Shown here: positions 1 through 6,004 of the stretch, piece by piece
Layout of the letters: each line of letters starts with the position of its first letter
Position numbering within the stretch: the stretch's first letter is position 1
Source: Alphaproteobacteria bacterium
Lineage (GTDB): Bacteria > Pseudomonadota > Alphaproteobacteria > Sphingomonadales > Sphingomonadaceae
Reading direction: 5' to 3'
Length of the DNA stretch: 8,784 bases
Assembly: GCA_005882415.1 (NCBI GenBank)
Contig: VBAE01000037.1
Location: 1-8,784 of the forward strand
The notes under the pieces: generated by a model
Told to the model about the DNA's origin: nothing
The model's input: only the letters and a program-made list of their open reading frames with translations
The model's database searches: none
Made by a program: the position numbers and the translations under genes

Positions 1-1
1 A

Positions 2-232
2 CATATTTTCGAACAGCTCGAGACCCTGGCAGCCGGACCGGATTTCGAAGCCTACCGTTTCAAATGGGTGCAGAGAGTGCGCGATTTTCCGACGATCGTC
101 CGCGAGGCCGTGGGAGATGTGCGGCTGTGGAAAACTAACCCGAAAAACAAGCTCCGAAAATCCGCCGGCGCCATGATTTTTCAGCGCGCGAAACTAATCG
201 CCCAACAGGCCGGGAAAAATTTCCATCTGTGA
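2..232 (+). CDS. C-terminal part of an unrecognised protein (5' end outside window)
   Basis: The frame is open from the window edge to a TGA at 230-232, giving 76 visible residues. I do not recognise the family. The visible piece is basic and probably helical, with an FPTIVREAVGDVRLWK stretch around residues 30-45 and a lysine/arginine-rich, alanine-rich tail ending in QQAGKNFHL. There are no membrane segments or clear catalytic motifs. Its stop overlaps the GTG start of the next gene (GTGA, 229-232), the tight junction typical of translationally coupled phage genes, which supports this as a real frame in the same operon. Codons are GC-rich at third positions, like the neighbours. Function unknown; a place in an early or replication region would fit but is inference. 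Confidence 0.65.
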   Translation, partial: HIFEQLETLAAGPDFEAYRFKWVQRVRDFPTIVREAVGDVRLWKTNPKNKLRKSAGAMIFQRAKLIAQQAGKNFHL

Positions 233-873
233 AAGAAAGGCCAATCATTATGGCGGGCGAGATGGTCCGAGCGATCTTGGAGGGGCGCAAGACTCAGACG
301 CGGCGGATCATCAAGCCGCAGCCCTACGAAGATGCGAAATGGGGAACTGTTTGGGAGCCGCGCGGAAAAAAACCGCATTCCCCAAGCTACTCATCCCGAA
401 ATGTTAGTTGGAGCCCCATCACCGAGGCGTTCTGGGACTACTATCGCAATCGCGGTGGCACTCCCTACGGCGTAGCTGGCGACCGGCTTTGGGTAAGAGA
501 GACATGGTTTGATGTGCGACGATGGGAGCGCGAAACCGGACTGCGCTCTGGGGTGAAAGAAAACGCCCAGTATCGGGCTGATTTCGACTTGCCGGTCGAG
601 TCTAGGGTAAAATGGAAACCTTCCATCCACATGCCGCGCTGGGCCAGCCGGATCACACTGGAGATTACCAAGGTGCGGGTAGAGCGGTTGCAGGACATTA
701 GCGAATCGGATGCGCGAGCGGAAGGCGTGCATGGTCAAGACCTGCCGATGAACGGAGCCAGATTCAACTACTCCCTGCTTTGGGACTCACTCTACGGCAA
801 AGGCGCGTGGGAGCAGAATCCCTGGATCTGGGCCGTTGCTTTTCAGCCGATCGCCGCCCCGCTGAATTCCTAG
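229..873 (+). CDS. Phage-associated ASCH-like protein
   Basis: The 214-residue product matches a widespread phage protein of ASCH-like fold. Visible hallmarks are the N-terminal opening with M-V-R-A-I-L-E followed by GRKTQTRR (residues 19-26), the central GDRLWVRETW (84-93), a YRAD segment (115-118), PSIHMPRWASRITLEI (131-146), VRVERLQDISESDARAEGV (149-167) and a C-terminal LWDSLYGKGAWEQNPWIWAVAF block. ASCH domains have a PUA-like beta-barrel and are linked to RNA or modified-nucleoside binding; the E. coli ASCH protein YqfB hydrolyses N4-acetylcytidine. The phage group is conserved but its task is unclear, and annotations such as 'morphogenetic protein' are weakly founded. The GTG start at 229 overlaps the previous stop; an in-frame ATG at 250 would shorten it by seven residues, but the usual family opening supports GTG. 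Family call is firm, biochemical role is not. Confidence 0.85.
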   Translation: MKERPIIMAGEMVRAILEGRKTQTRRIIKPQPYEDAKWGTVWEPRGKKPHSPSYSSRNVSWSPITEAFWDYYRNRGGTPYGVAGDRLWVRETWFDVRRWERETGLRSGVKENAQYRADFDLPVESRVKWKPSIHMPRWASRITLEITKVRVERLQDISESDARAEGVHGQDLPMNGARFNYSLLWDSLYGKGAWEQNPWIWAVAFQPIAAPLNS

Positions 874-880
874 CCATTAT

Positions 881-899
881 TACTTAACCATGTTAAGTA
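881..899. promoter_or_regulatory. 19-bp perfect palindrome, probable operator
   Basis: TACTTAAC and GTTAAGTA form exact 8-bp inverted arms around a 3-bp centre (CAT). It lies in the 33-base gap between the ASCH-like gene and the kinase-like gene, eight bases before the GTG start. It is AT-rich in GC-rich surroundings and lacks a following T-run, so a dimeric repressor site fits better than a terminator. No convincing -35/-10 pair is visible beside it. No second copy was found by eye in the window. Confidence 0.5.
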
Positions 900-906
900 T
901 CGTCCC

Positions 907-1500
907 GTGGGAAACCTCCAGGCGGCGCACGACATAGCCAGTCTGCTAACCGTCAGCAATGGCTATCGCCAACAAGCGGAGGCGATGCTCGCGAAGGCCA
1001 GGCTGGCGGACGAGCGGGCAATGGAACTATGCCGCAACATGCTGGCCGGTAATCTCCAGCCGGCCGCCGGCGTTTTCGATCTGAACGTAATAGTTAAAGA
1101 GCTCGCTATGATGCAATCGGTCGGATTATCGCTCGATTGCCACGACGAAGCGCTGCCAGTGGCCGGCGAAGCGCTGGGAATGCTCCGCGCGCTCCTAAAT
1201 CTGTGCATGAACGCGAAGAAGGCCGGCGCGGACGAGATCCGCGTGACGACAGAAAGGCTGGGCGGAAACAACGCGCGAATGGTGATAAACGACAATGGCT
1301 CTGGGATGGCGCCGGACGTCGTGATGAAGCTTTGGGATCTGCCGATGAGCCAGGACGGTTTGCACGGCCGCGGCCTGCCGATCGTGAAAAAAACAATCGA
1401 TGGCCTGGGCGGAGTTATCAACGTGCGGAGCGCTCCAGGACAGGGAGCGACGTTTACGATTTGCCTCCCGCTTTGGGATAAAGGCACGCCCGATGCTTAA
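907..1500 (+). CDS. Minimal histidine-kinase-like ATPase (H-box plus HATPase_c)
   Basis: The 197-residue product looks like the transmitter core of a hybrid sensor kinase with all sensing parts removed. Residues 7-20 (AHDIASLLTVSNGY) align with the AHDFNNLLTVI-GY type H-box, putting the phosphoacceptor candidate at His8. Residues 33-64 resemble the second DHp helix and linker ending in VFDLNVIVKEL. The HATPase_c domain follows: N-box LLNLCMNAKKA (96-106, Asn98 and Asn102), G1 box DNGSGM (129-134), a short lid, G2 box GRGLPIV (154-160) and a final strand GQGATFTICLP (178-188). The G2 box is altered from the usual GxGLGL. No membrane helix, PAS or receiver domain is present, so it should be cytosolic. 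The GTG start is the only usable one after the in-frame TAG that ends the previous gene; no good Shine-Dalgarno is seen. An anti-sigma or GHKL-type ATPase role is an alternative. Kinase activity is untested. Confidence 0.8.
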   Translation: MGNLQAAHDIASLLTVSNGYRQQAEAMLAKARLADERAMELCRNMLAGNLQPAAGVFDLNVIVKELAMMQSVGLSLDCHDEALPVAGEALGMLRALLNLCMNAKKAGADEIRVTTERLGGNNARMVINDNGSGMAPDVVMKLWDLPMSQDGLHGRGLPIVKKTIDGLGGVINVRSAPGQGATFTICLPLWDKGTPDA

Positions 1501-1538
1501 AAAGGCCGCGCCTGGCCGGAAGTTCTACCCCTCCATCC

Positions 1539-1543
1539 AGGAG
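1539..1543 (+). promoter_or_regulatory. Strong Shine-Dalgarno that decides a CTG start
   Basis: AGGAG lies five bases upstream of CTG at 1549-1551. The frame has no ATG, GTG or TTG between the in-frame stop at 1498-1500 and this point, so this site is the main reason for choosing CTG. It is the clearest Shine-Dalgarno in the left part of the window. Confidence 0.55.
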
Positions 1544-1548
1544 AGAAC

Positions 1549-1956
1549 CTGGACCAATCCTCTTCACCGGACCCATACGAACGATATCGGAAGTACGTCG
1601 CGGAACACGCGGCCTGGCTGAAAACGCTTTCGCCGGCGGACCTGGCGAACCTTAAAGAGCTCGGCCTGGATAAGCCGAATTCGTGGGATCACGCGTGGGG
1701 CCCAGTCCGGAAAATCTCGGCGGATGACGACAGCGAATTCGATGACGCTGCGGATGACGCGATCGCGCCGATCGAGCTCGCGCCCGCGACGATCGACAGA
1801 ATCAATCTGATCAGCGAGGCCTTTAGCCGAGCCCTGGTCTGGGCGTCGGACGCCAGCTCGATGGTGGATATGGGCTGGCGCCTGGCAACGCGACGTGGAT
1901 CCGCTCGAGATCGGCGCCGGCTACAAACGCTTATTGGCCTGGTGTCGCCGTTGTAA
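1549..1956 (+). CDS. Unrecognised acidic protein, probably the N-terminal part of a frameshifted gene
   Basis: From CTG at 1549 the frame runs 135 residues to TAA at 1954-1956. The first part reads as a real protein: a helical YERYRKYVAEHAAWLKTL segment near residues 9-26, SPADLANLKELGLDKP, an acidic low-complexity stretch (about residues 56-68, rich in Asp and Ala), then RINLISEAFSRALVWASDASS. From about residue 110 the composition changes abruptly to arginine-rich (RRGSARDRRRLQ), which looks like out-of-frame translation. At the same place the +1 frame becomes protein-like and continues to 2185. Joining the frames near 1890 gives a smooth reading through MGWRLATR into VDPLEIGAGYKRLLAW. I therefore think the native product is about 210 residues. 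Another start is ATG 1493, overlapping the kinase stop, but its frame ends at 1621. Family unknown. Confidence 0.6.
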   Translation: MDQSSSPDPYERYRKYVAEHAAWLKTLSPADLANLKELGLDKPNSWDHAWGPVRKISADDDSEFDDAADDAIAPIELAPATIDRINLISEAFSRALVWASDASSMVDMGWRLATRRGSARDRRRLQTLIGLVSPL

Positions 1957-2185
1957 ATCACTTTCCCAAATGGGCCAGCGAACGTTCGCAATGGTTTACG
2001 TGTTGCGCCGGGATCTGCTCAGCGGCCGAAACACGAACGCCGCGATCGCCAGTTTACAAAACAAAACGCGCCAGGCGTTCAACCGAACCGTCGGCAACTT
2101 TCGCGATACGTTCGCCGGCTTTCGAAATGCAGTAATGCGAGGAGAAGAAACGAGGACAAAATGCAGAGACGCACAACTGATCTAA
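1895..2185 (+). CDS. Helix-turn-helix protein, probably the displaced C-terminal half of the preceding gene
   Basis: This 96-residue frame begins at a GTG without a Shine-Dalgarno and is likely not an independent gene. Its GC-rich third positions begin around or just before 1895, where the coding character of the preceding frame fades. The sequence reads WCRRCKSLSQMGQRTFAMVYVLRRDLL, followed by a probable helix-turn-helix (NAAIASLQNKTRQAFNRTVG, residues about 49-68, then NFRDTF) resembling phage and sigma-like DNA-binding helices of the pattern 'xxIAxxLxxxRQAxxxxVxxFRDxF'. The tail RNAVMRGEETRTKCRDAQLI overlaps the next gene by 25 bases. A DNA-binding regulatory role is inferred from the helix-turn-helix and from its place just before the early/late boundary. 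Whether it is made alone, as a fusion, or not at all cannot be told from the sequence. Confidence 0.6.
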   Translation: MDPLEIGAGYKRLLAWCRRCKSLSQMGQRTFAMVYVLRRDLLSGRNTNAAIASLQNKTRQAFNRTVGNFRDTFAGFRNAVMRGEETRTKCRDAQLI

Positions 2186-2685
2186 AGATCATCAAACACC
2201 AGCTCGAGGAAGCGAAGAGCCTACACGCGCAAGCCCAGGAGGCCGAAGCCAGCGCGGAATCCAACACGCTTGTCGCGCTCGAGAAGGCATGGCAATGCGG
2301 TAAGCGCCTTAACTTAATCAAGGAATCGATCGGCCACGGTAACTGGCTAACATGGCTAGGATCCAACTGGCCTCAGCTCACCGATCGAACGGCCCAGGTC
2401 TATATGAAGATCGACCGTGACAATCCAAATGCGCTACACGTAGCGGATTTGAAACTCGATTCGATTCGTAAACATCGGATCGCAAAAGTCCCGAAGAAGC
2501 CGCGCCCAGATGAACCAGGCGACCAATCGTTCGCCAAGCCCGAACATCACAGCGCCGTAATAAACGAGCTGGCCCGCCTATTCCAGCGGATCGACGCAGG
2601 CCAGCAAACGGTCGACGAGGAAGAGCTGCGCCGGGACTTCCGTCCGGCCTACGAGCGCTTACAGCGTCTCTACGGCGACGCGTAG
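2161..2685 (+). CDS. DUF3102-like phage protein
   Basis: The 174-residue product starts with a long, probably coiled-coil helix (KIIKHQLEEAKSLHAQAQEAEASAES, residues 9-34). Next comes the segment typical of DUF3102: ALEKAWQCGKRLNLIKESIGHG (39-60), GNWLTWLGSNWPQLTDRTAQVYMKI (60-84). The pattern 'GxxLxxxKxxxxHGxWxxWLxxxxxxxxRTAQxYMxx' is what I rely on. The family is common near phage regulatory and terminase genes; its biochemical role is not established, though the RTAQ-YM part looks like a DNA-binding helix-turn-helix. A basic linker (KVPKKPRPDEPG) and an acidic helical tail follow. ATG 2161 has GAGGA at 2152-2156, four bases upstream, and overlaps the preceding frame by 25 bases. It is the last gene before the hairpin-rich gap. 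Confidence 0.75.
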   Translation: MQRRTTDLKIIKHQLEEAKSLHAQAQEAEASAESNTLVALEKAWQCGKRLNLIKESIGHGNWLTWLGSNWPQLTDRTAQVYMKIDRDNPNALHVADLKLDSIRKHRIAKVPKKPRPDEPGDQSFAKPEHHSAVINELARLFQRIDAGQQTVDEEELRRDFRPAYERLQRLYGDA

Positions 2686-2702
2686 CCCCCCCCTGGGGGG
2701 GG
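2686..2702. repeat. C8-T-G8 perfect inverted repeat
   Basis: Eight C residues, one T and eight G residues follow directly on the stop codon of the DUF3102-like gene. Transcribed either way it folds into an all-GC stem of about seven pairs with a three-base loop. No T-run follows it, so alone it is not a classic terminator. Its G-run is shared with the next hairpin. Confidence 0.8.
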
Positions 2703-2732
2703 AAAGGAATCTCTTTCGCCACCCCCATTTTT
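2695..2732 (+). terminator. Rho-independent terminator candidate ending the early gene block
   Basis: The stem has GAAAG (2702-2706) paired with CTTTC (2713-2717) around a six-base loop. It is extended by the G-run at 2695-2700 pairing with CC (2719-2720) and CCC (2722-2724), with two mismatches. A TTTTT run (2728-2732) follows closely. The G-run can instead pair with the C8 just upstream, so the two hairpins compete. The rest of the gap to 2823 holds a GATACC-CT-GATACC direct repeat (2787-2800) and a GCCGG-CTG-CCGGC small hairpin (2811-2823); I see no convincing promoter in it. Confidence 0.6.
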
Positions 2733-2823
2733 CGCAGTTTTCCAAACCCTCGTCGTTTTTGCACGCGTGGCCTCCGTTTAGGAATTGATACCCTGATACC
2801 TCGTTGACTGGCCGGCTGCCGGC

Positions 2824-3696
2824 GTGAGTCGAGAAAGACCTCGCCAACGCGGCGGGCAGTTCAATGGCGAGCCGTACAAGCTCGCGCAATCCGAATATGC
2901 GGGGCGTTACGGCGTCACGATCCTGACCGTCAAGCGTTGGTGGAAACGCCAGCTGCCTTGCGACGATCCGGACGCGATGGGCGAATTCCTTTCGAACGCC
3001 GGCGCGCCGGCGGAATCCGGATCCGAACCAGAACGCGATCGCGATTACGCGGAGGCCGACGACACGCTCGCCGAGTCGCGAGTTAACCGTCTCGACGAAT
3101 CCTTCCTGGAAGGTGAAGGCCTGGTCGCCGCGATCAAGCGCATCAACAAGATCGAGCTGGCGCTCGCCGATGCGATTCGCGATTGCCTGAACGATCCGCG
3201 GCCCGACATCCGCGCTCTCCTCAACCGGCTCGGCGCCTGGACGCAAATGCTCGAGGCGATGCGGAAGCTCGAGAAAGACACGCCCGGCATTCTCGAGCAG
3301 CACAAAAAGCAGATCGACATCGGCGAAGTCGAGGAAGGCGTCACGCGTCTGCTTCTCGCGATCGTCGGCCGCTTACAGATGTTGCCCACCCGCGCGATGC
3401 AGACGCTCGCCGGTTTCAGTAATCCACAGGACATCCGCGACGAGCTCGAGAAAGAAATCGCCGACGTCCTCGGCCCGATCCGCGAGTGCGAATGGATCCC
3501 GATCGATCAGCGATCGCAGATCGGCGACGTCGTCGCCCCCGTTGGTGATTCACCACGGCCGGCTGCGTGTGCGAGAAAGCGCGCGCCTCGGAAAATCTGG
3601 CACAAGCGGAGGGTCCGGCCAACGCGGCTCCCGGCCGCATCTGGTCCATCCTCGCCCGGGCGGCCGCCGCCGCCTTCATCGTCCGCGAAAGCCTGA
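2824..3696 (+). CDS. Terminase small subunit, Nu1-like
   Basis: The 290-residue product has an N-terminal winged-helix-like helix-turn-helix (YKLAQSEYAGRYGVTILTVKRWWKRQLPCDDPDAM, residues 18-52) comparable to the DNA-binding start of lambda gpNu1. An acidic linker (60-95), a long helical region (96-165) and a segment GEVEEGVTRLLLAIVGRLQMLPTRAMQTLAG...IRDELEKEIADVL (168-216) follow, resembling the gpNu1 C-terminal part. It should bind the packaging site and the N-terminus of the large subunit directly downstream. It is longer than lambda gpNu1 (181 residues). From about residue 240 the sequence becomes rich in Arg, Pro and Ser (PPPPSSSAKA at the end), where it overlaps the large-subunit frame by 130 bases, so this tail may be constrained mainly by the other frame. 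The GTG start is assumed; no good Shine-Dalgarno is seen. Confidence 0.8.
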   Translation: MSRERPRQRGGQFNGEPYKLAQSEYAGRYGVTILTVKRWWKRQLPCDDPDAMGEFLSNAGAPAESGSEPERDRDYAEADDTLAESRVNRLDESFLEGEGLVAAIKRINKIELALADAIRDCLNDPRPDIRALLNRLGAWTQMLEAMRKLEKDTPGILEQHKKQIDIGEVEEGVTRLLLAIVGRLQMLPTRAMQTLAGFSNPQDIRDELEKEIADVLGPIRECEWIPIDQRSQIGDVVAPVGDSPRPAACARKRAPRKIWHKRRVRPTRLPAASGPSSPGRPPPPSSSAKA

Positions 3697-5558
3697 ACCT
3701 GTGGCAGTGGAGCGATCGCCACGTCACGCTCGACGCCAGGTTCTCCGCGCGTCCCGGGAAGTATGACAGCGCCTACACCTATTACATCCGCGGGCCGATG
3801 GAAGCGCTCAGCGATCGGCGGATCCGCCAGGTCAGCATCGTCAAAGGCGCGCAGATCGCGTTCACCACCATGCTCGCGAATTGGATCATGTACCTCGTCG
3901 ACATGGATCCGGGGCCCACCATGCTCGCGCAGCCCACGCGCCGCATGATGAAGCGCTACGTGAAAAAGGAGCTGCACGACCGGTTTCTTAAAACGCCACG
4001 CCTGGCCAAATACATCCCCGCGAACCGGCGCGAAAAATTCACCACCGAGGAAATGTATTTCACCTCGATGGACCTGTTCGCCACCGGCGTCGGCTCGCCG
4101 GCGCTGGTCTCATCGTTGCCCATCAAAAACGTCGCCGCGGACGAAGTCGACAAATGGAACACCGAGACCGAGATCGAAGCATCCGCGCTCGATCTCATCG
4201 AGGTCCGGCAAATCACCTACAAAGCCCAGGGCACATCGAAATTCGTCGTCGGCTCCACGCCCACCGTGCCCGAGATGCCCATCAGCATCCAGGCCGCGAA
4301 AGGCACGCAGGAACGTTACTTCGTTCCCTGTCCGGAGTGCGGCCACATGCAAGAGCTGAAGTTCGAGCACTTCAGCTGGAGCCACATCAAGAAAAACCGG
4401 CACTCCGGCATCGGAGTTCGCAATAAGGATGGCTCCTACAACCTCGACCTCGTCGAGAAACACACCGCGTACGAGTGCCAGAACCCTGGATCGTTGGACG
4501 GAACATCACGTCCCTGCGGCAAGCTTATTCCCCACGAGAAAAAGCAATGGATGATGCGCCGCGGCGAATGGCGCGCCCAGAATCCGAACGCGCCGGCCGA
4601 TCACCGCAGCTTCTACATCGGCGGCGAGCTCAGCACCGCGCTCACCTGGGGAATGCTGGCGAAGAAATTCCTGGAGACCCAGCACCTGCCTGGCGGGCTC
4701 CACAATTTTTACAACTCCTATCTCGGCCGCGCCTGGGAGCGAAAGACCGGCGGCGCCACCCGGAAGAGCATCCAGCTCATCCAGGAGGCCAGCCCCAAGT
4801 TCAACCTCTGGCAGCCGCAGGATCCAGCCGCCGCGCTCGTGCTGCCATTCCGGCCGATCGCCATCACCATGCAGGTCGACGTCCAGCAGCTCGAGTTCTA
4901 TTACACCATGCGCGCCTGGATGGTTGATGGGGCCCGGGCCACGATCGCGCTGGGCTCATGCGTCTCCTACAAAGAGCTCGTCGACCTTTCAAATCGCGTC
5001 TGGCTTTTCAATCACCCCGACGGCGGCCCGTCCGAGGAGTTCACCGTCTGGAGCGGCCTGATGGATCACGGCTACAAATCGAAAGCCACTACCGGCGTTA
5101 ATAACTTCATCGTCGACCAGGGCGGCCGCTGGGTTGCTACCAAAGGCGGCAAATACGCCGGCGGCCGCGATCTCCCGATTAACGAGACCACCATCATCCA
5201 CAACACCGAGGCCGGGCAGGTCGAGATCCCGCTCATTCACTACACCGACAGCCATCTCAAAGAATGGCTTTACCGGTTCGTCATCAAAGAACGCCGGCAA
5301 CCGCCCTTGTGGCTCGCCCAGGATCTGCCGCCCGATTACATCGAGCAGCTCACCGCCGAGCGGCTCGTACCGAAACGGAACGCCGAAGGCCGCACCGAAT
5401 TGAAATGGGACACGAACGGCATCGACCCGCACTTTGGCGACTGCGAGAAGCTCGGCGAGATCTTCAATTTCCTTTTGCCGGCCGACCTCCGCCAGAAGAT
5501 CCGCGAAAAACAAGACTCCGATCGTGCCGCGCTTCTCGAGAAGCTGGCAGCGACATAG
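3567..5558 (+). CDS. Terminase large subunit, lambda gpA-like
   Basis: The 663-residue product follows lambda gpA (641 residues) along its length. The ATPase part has a Walker-A-like segment at 93-101 (KGAQIAFTT, corresponding to KSARVGYSK in gpA), Walker B KNVAADEVDKW (187-197, Asp192-Glu193) and a motif-III-like FVVGSTPT (227-233). A probable zinc knuckle uses CPEC (255-258), Cys304 and Cys317. The nuclease part has MQVDVQQLEFYYTMRAWMVDG (435-455, Asp438), FIVDQGG (514-520), KEWLYRFV (565-572) and a final acidic segment WDTNGIDPHFGDCEKLGEIF (614-633). It drives ATP-dependent DNA packaging and cuts concatemers at cos-type sites with the small subunit. GTG 3567 is chosen because an in-frame stop lies at 3546-3548 and the next ATG is well inside the conserved part. 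Translation is probably coupled to the overlapping small-subunit gene. Confidence 0.93.
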   Translation: MCEKARASENLAQAEGPANAAPGRIWSILARAAAAAFIVRESLNLWQWSDRHVTLDARFSARPGKYDSAYTYYIRGPMEALSDRRIRQVSIVKGAQIAFTTMLANWIMYLVDMDPGPTMLAQPTRRMMKRYVKKELHDRFLKTPRLAKYIPANRREKFTTEEMYFTSMDLFATGVGSPALVSSLPIKNVAADEVDKWNTETEIEASALDLIEVRQITYKAQGTSKFVVGSTPTVPEMPISIQAAKGTQERYFVPCPECGHMQELKFEHFSWSHIKKNRHSGIGVRNKDGSYNLDLVEKHTAYECQNPGSLDGTSRPCGKLIPHEKKQWMMRRGEWRAQNPNAPADHRSFYIGGELSTALTWGMLAKKFLETQHLPGGLHNFYNSYLGRAWERKTGGATRKSIQLIQEASPKFNLWQPQDPAAALVLPFRPIAITMQVDVQQLEFYYTMRAWMVDGARATIALGSCVSYKELVDLSNRVWLFNHPDGGPSEEFTVWSGLMDHGYKSKATTGVNNFIVDQGGRWVATKGGKYAGGRDLPINETTIIHNTEAGQVEIPLIHYTDSHLKEWLYRFVIKERRQPPLWLAQDLPPDYIEQLTAERLVPKRNAEGRTELKWDTNGIDPHFGDCEKLGEIFNFLLPADLRQKIREKQDSDRAALLEKLAAT

Positions 5559-5561
5559 GCT

Positions 5562-5843
5562 TTACCAGCTCACTTCTCCGTCACCTACAGAGAAGCCCTC
5601 TTTCTTGAGGCGCGCGAAAATCGCCTCCTTCTCAGGCTGCGAAAGCTGCGGCCATTCCTTTAGCAATTCTTCCTCTGGAATTAGCGAGCTGCCGCCGTTC
5701 TCCGCTTCGCTTCGAATCGCGTTGTCGAGAAACTTCAAAGCCATTTCCACTCGGTCCTTTCGGATCGATCGCTTCCGGATATTCCGAGCCGTTTCTGCGG
5801 TAATGATACCGTTTCCAGGTTTACGTTTCTTTGGGGATGGCAC
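5562..5843 (-). CDS. Small unknown phage protein on the opposite strand
   Basis: Read on the minus strand from GTG at 5843, this gives 93 residues ending three bases from the terminase stop, so the two genes converge without a terminator between them. It opens with a basic PSPKKRKPGNG and continues ITAETARNIRKRSIRKDRVEMALKFLDNAI. A charged, helical middle follows, then a C-terminal IFARLKKEGFSV. The pattern of an 'AEEAR' helix, a long helix with a later glycine-rich turn, and a closing 'LKxxGFxV' strand recalls small alpha/beta proteins scattered through tailed phages; I cannot name a family or function. The frame continues upstream to an ATG at 5981, but that extension covers a strong stem-loop and reads as Gly/Arg/Pro-rich filler, so the shorter start is preferred. 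No Shine-Dalgarno is evident. It is paired with the minus-strand gene at 6005-6196. Confidence 0.65.
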   Translation of the reverse strand: MPSPKKRKPGNGIITAETARNIRKRSIRKDRVEMALKFLDNAIRSEAENGGSSLIPEEELLKEWPQLSQPEKEAIFARLKKEGFSVGDGEVSW

Positions 5844-5915
5844 GGAGTCCAGTCTGCCACGGCGTCCGCGCGACCGGTCAAGGGAAAAATTTCCGATATG
5901 CCTCCCAAAATGGAA

Positions 5916-5946
5916 CGGGCCGGGTCCTCGAAAGGAGTCCGGCCCG
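5916..5946 (-). terminator. Strong stem-loop between the two minus-strand genes
   Basis: CGGGCCGGGTCC (5916-5927) pairs with GGAGTCCGGCCCG (5934-5946) around a six-base TCGAAA loop, with a single bulge. On the minus strand the stem is followed by GTTCCATTTT, a modest T-rich tail. It lies about 60 bases beyond the stop of the 63-residue gene, so it most likely ends that transcript. On the plus strand no T-run follows. The remaining bases of the 161-base gap between the two genes hold nothing else convincing. Confidence 0.5.
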
Positions 5947-6004
5947 CCCACGGTTTGGTAACGGCGATCGCCGCGTGTCAATCCTTCAGGCGCTCACAAT
6001 CCTA

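Noticed and set aside
2659..3303. 214-residue minus-strand open frame opposite the small terminase start
   Set aside because: It covers the terminator gap and the Nu1-like gene and has no family resemblance, so it is a shadow frame.
4989..5513. 174-residue minus-strand open frame inside the large terminase
   Set aside because: Antisense shadow of a conserved nuclease domain, with no start signal or family features.
212..5894. Exact 13-base repeat GGGAAAAATTTCC at 212-224 and 5882-5894
   Set aside because: A single exact 13-base match within about 8.8 kb is expected by chance about this often, and the two copies have different contexts.
5844..5981. Upstream extension of the 93-residue minus-strand gene to an ATG at 5981
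   Set aside because: The extension translates a strong stem-loop and is Gly/Arg/Pro-rich without conserved look; GTG 5843 gives a sensible N-terminus.
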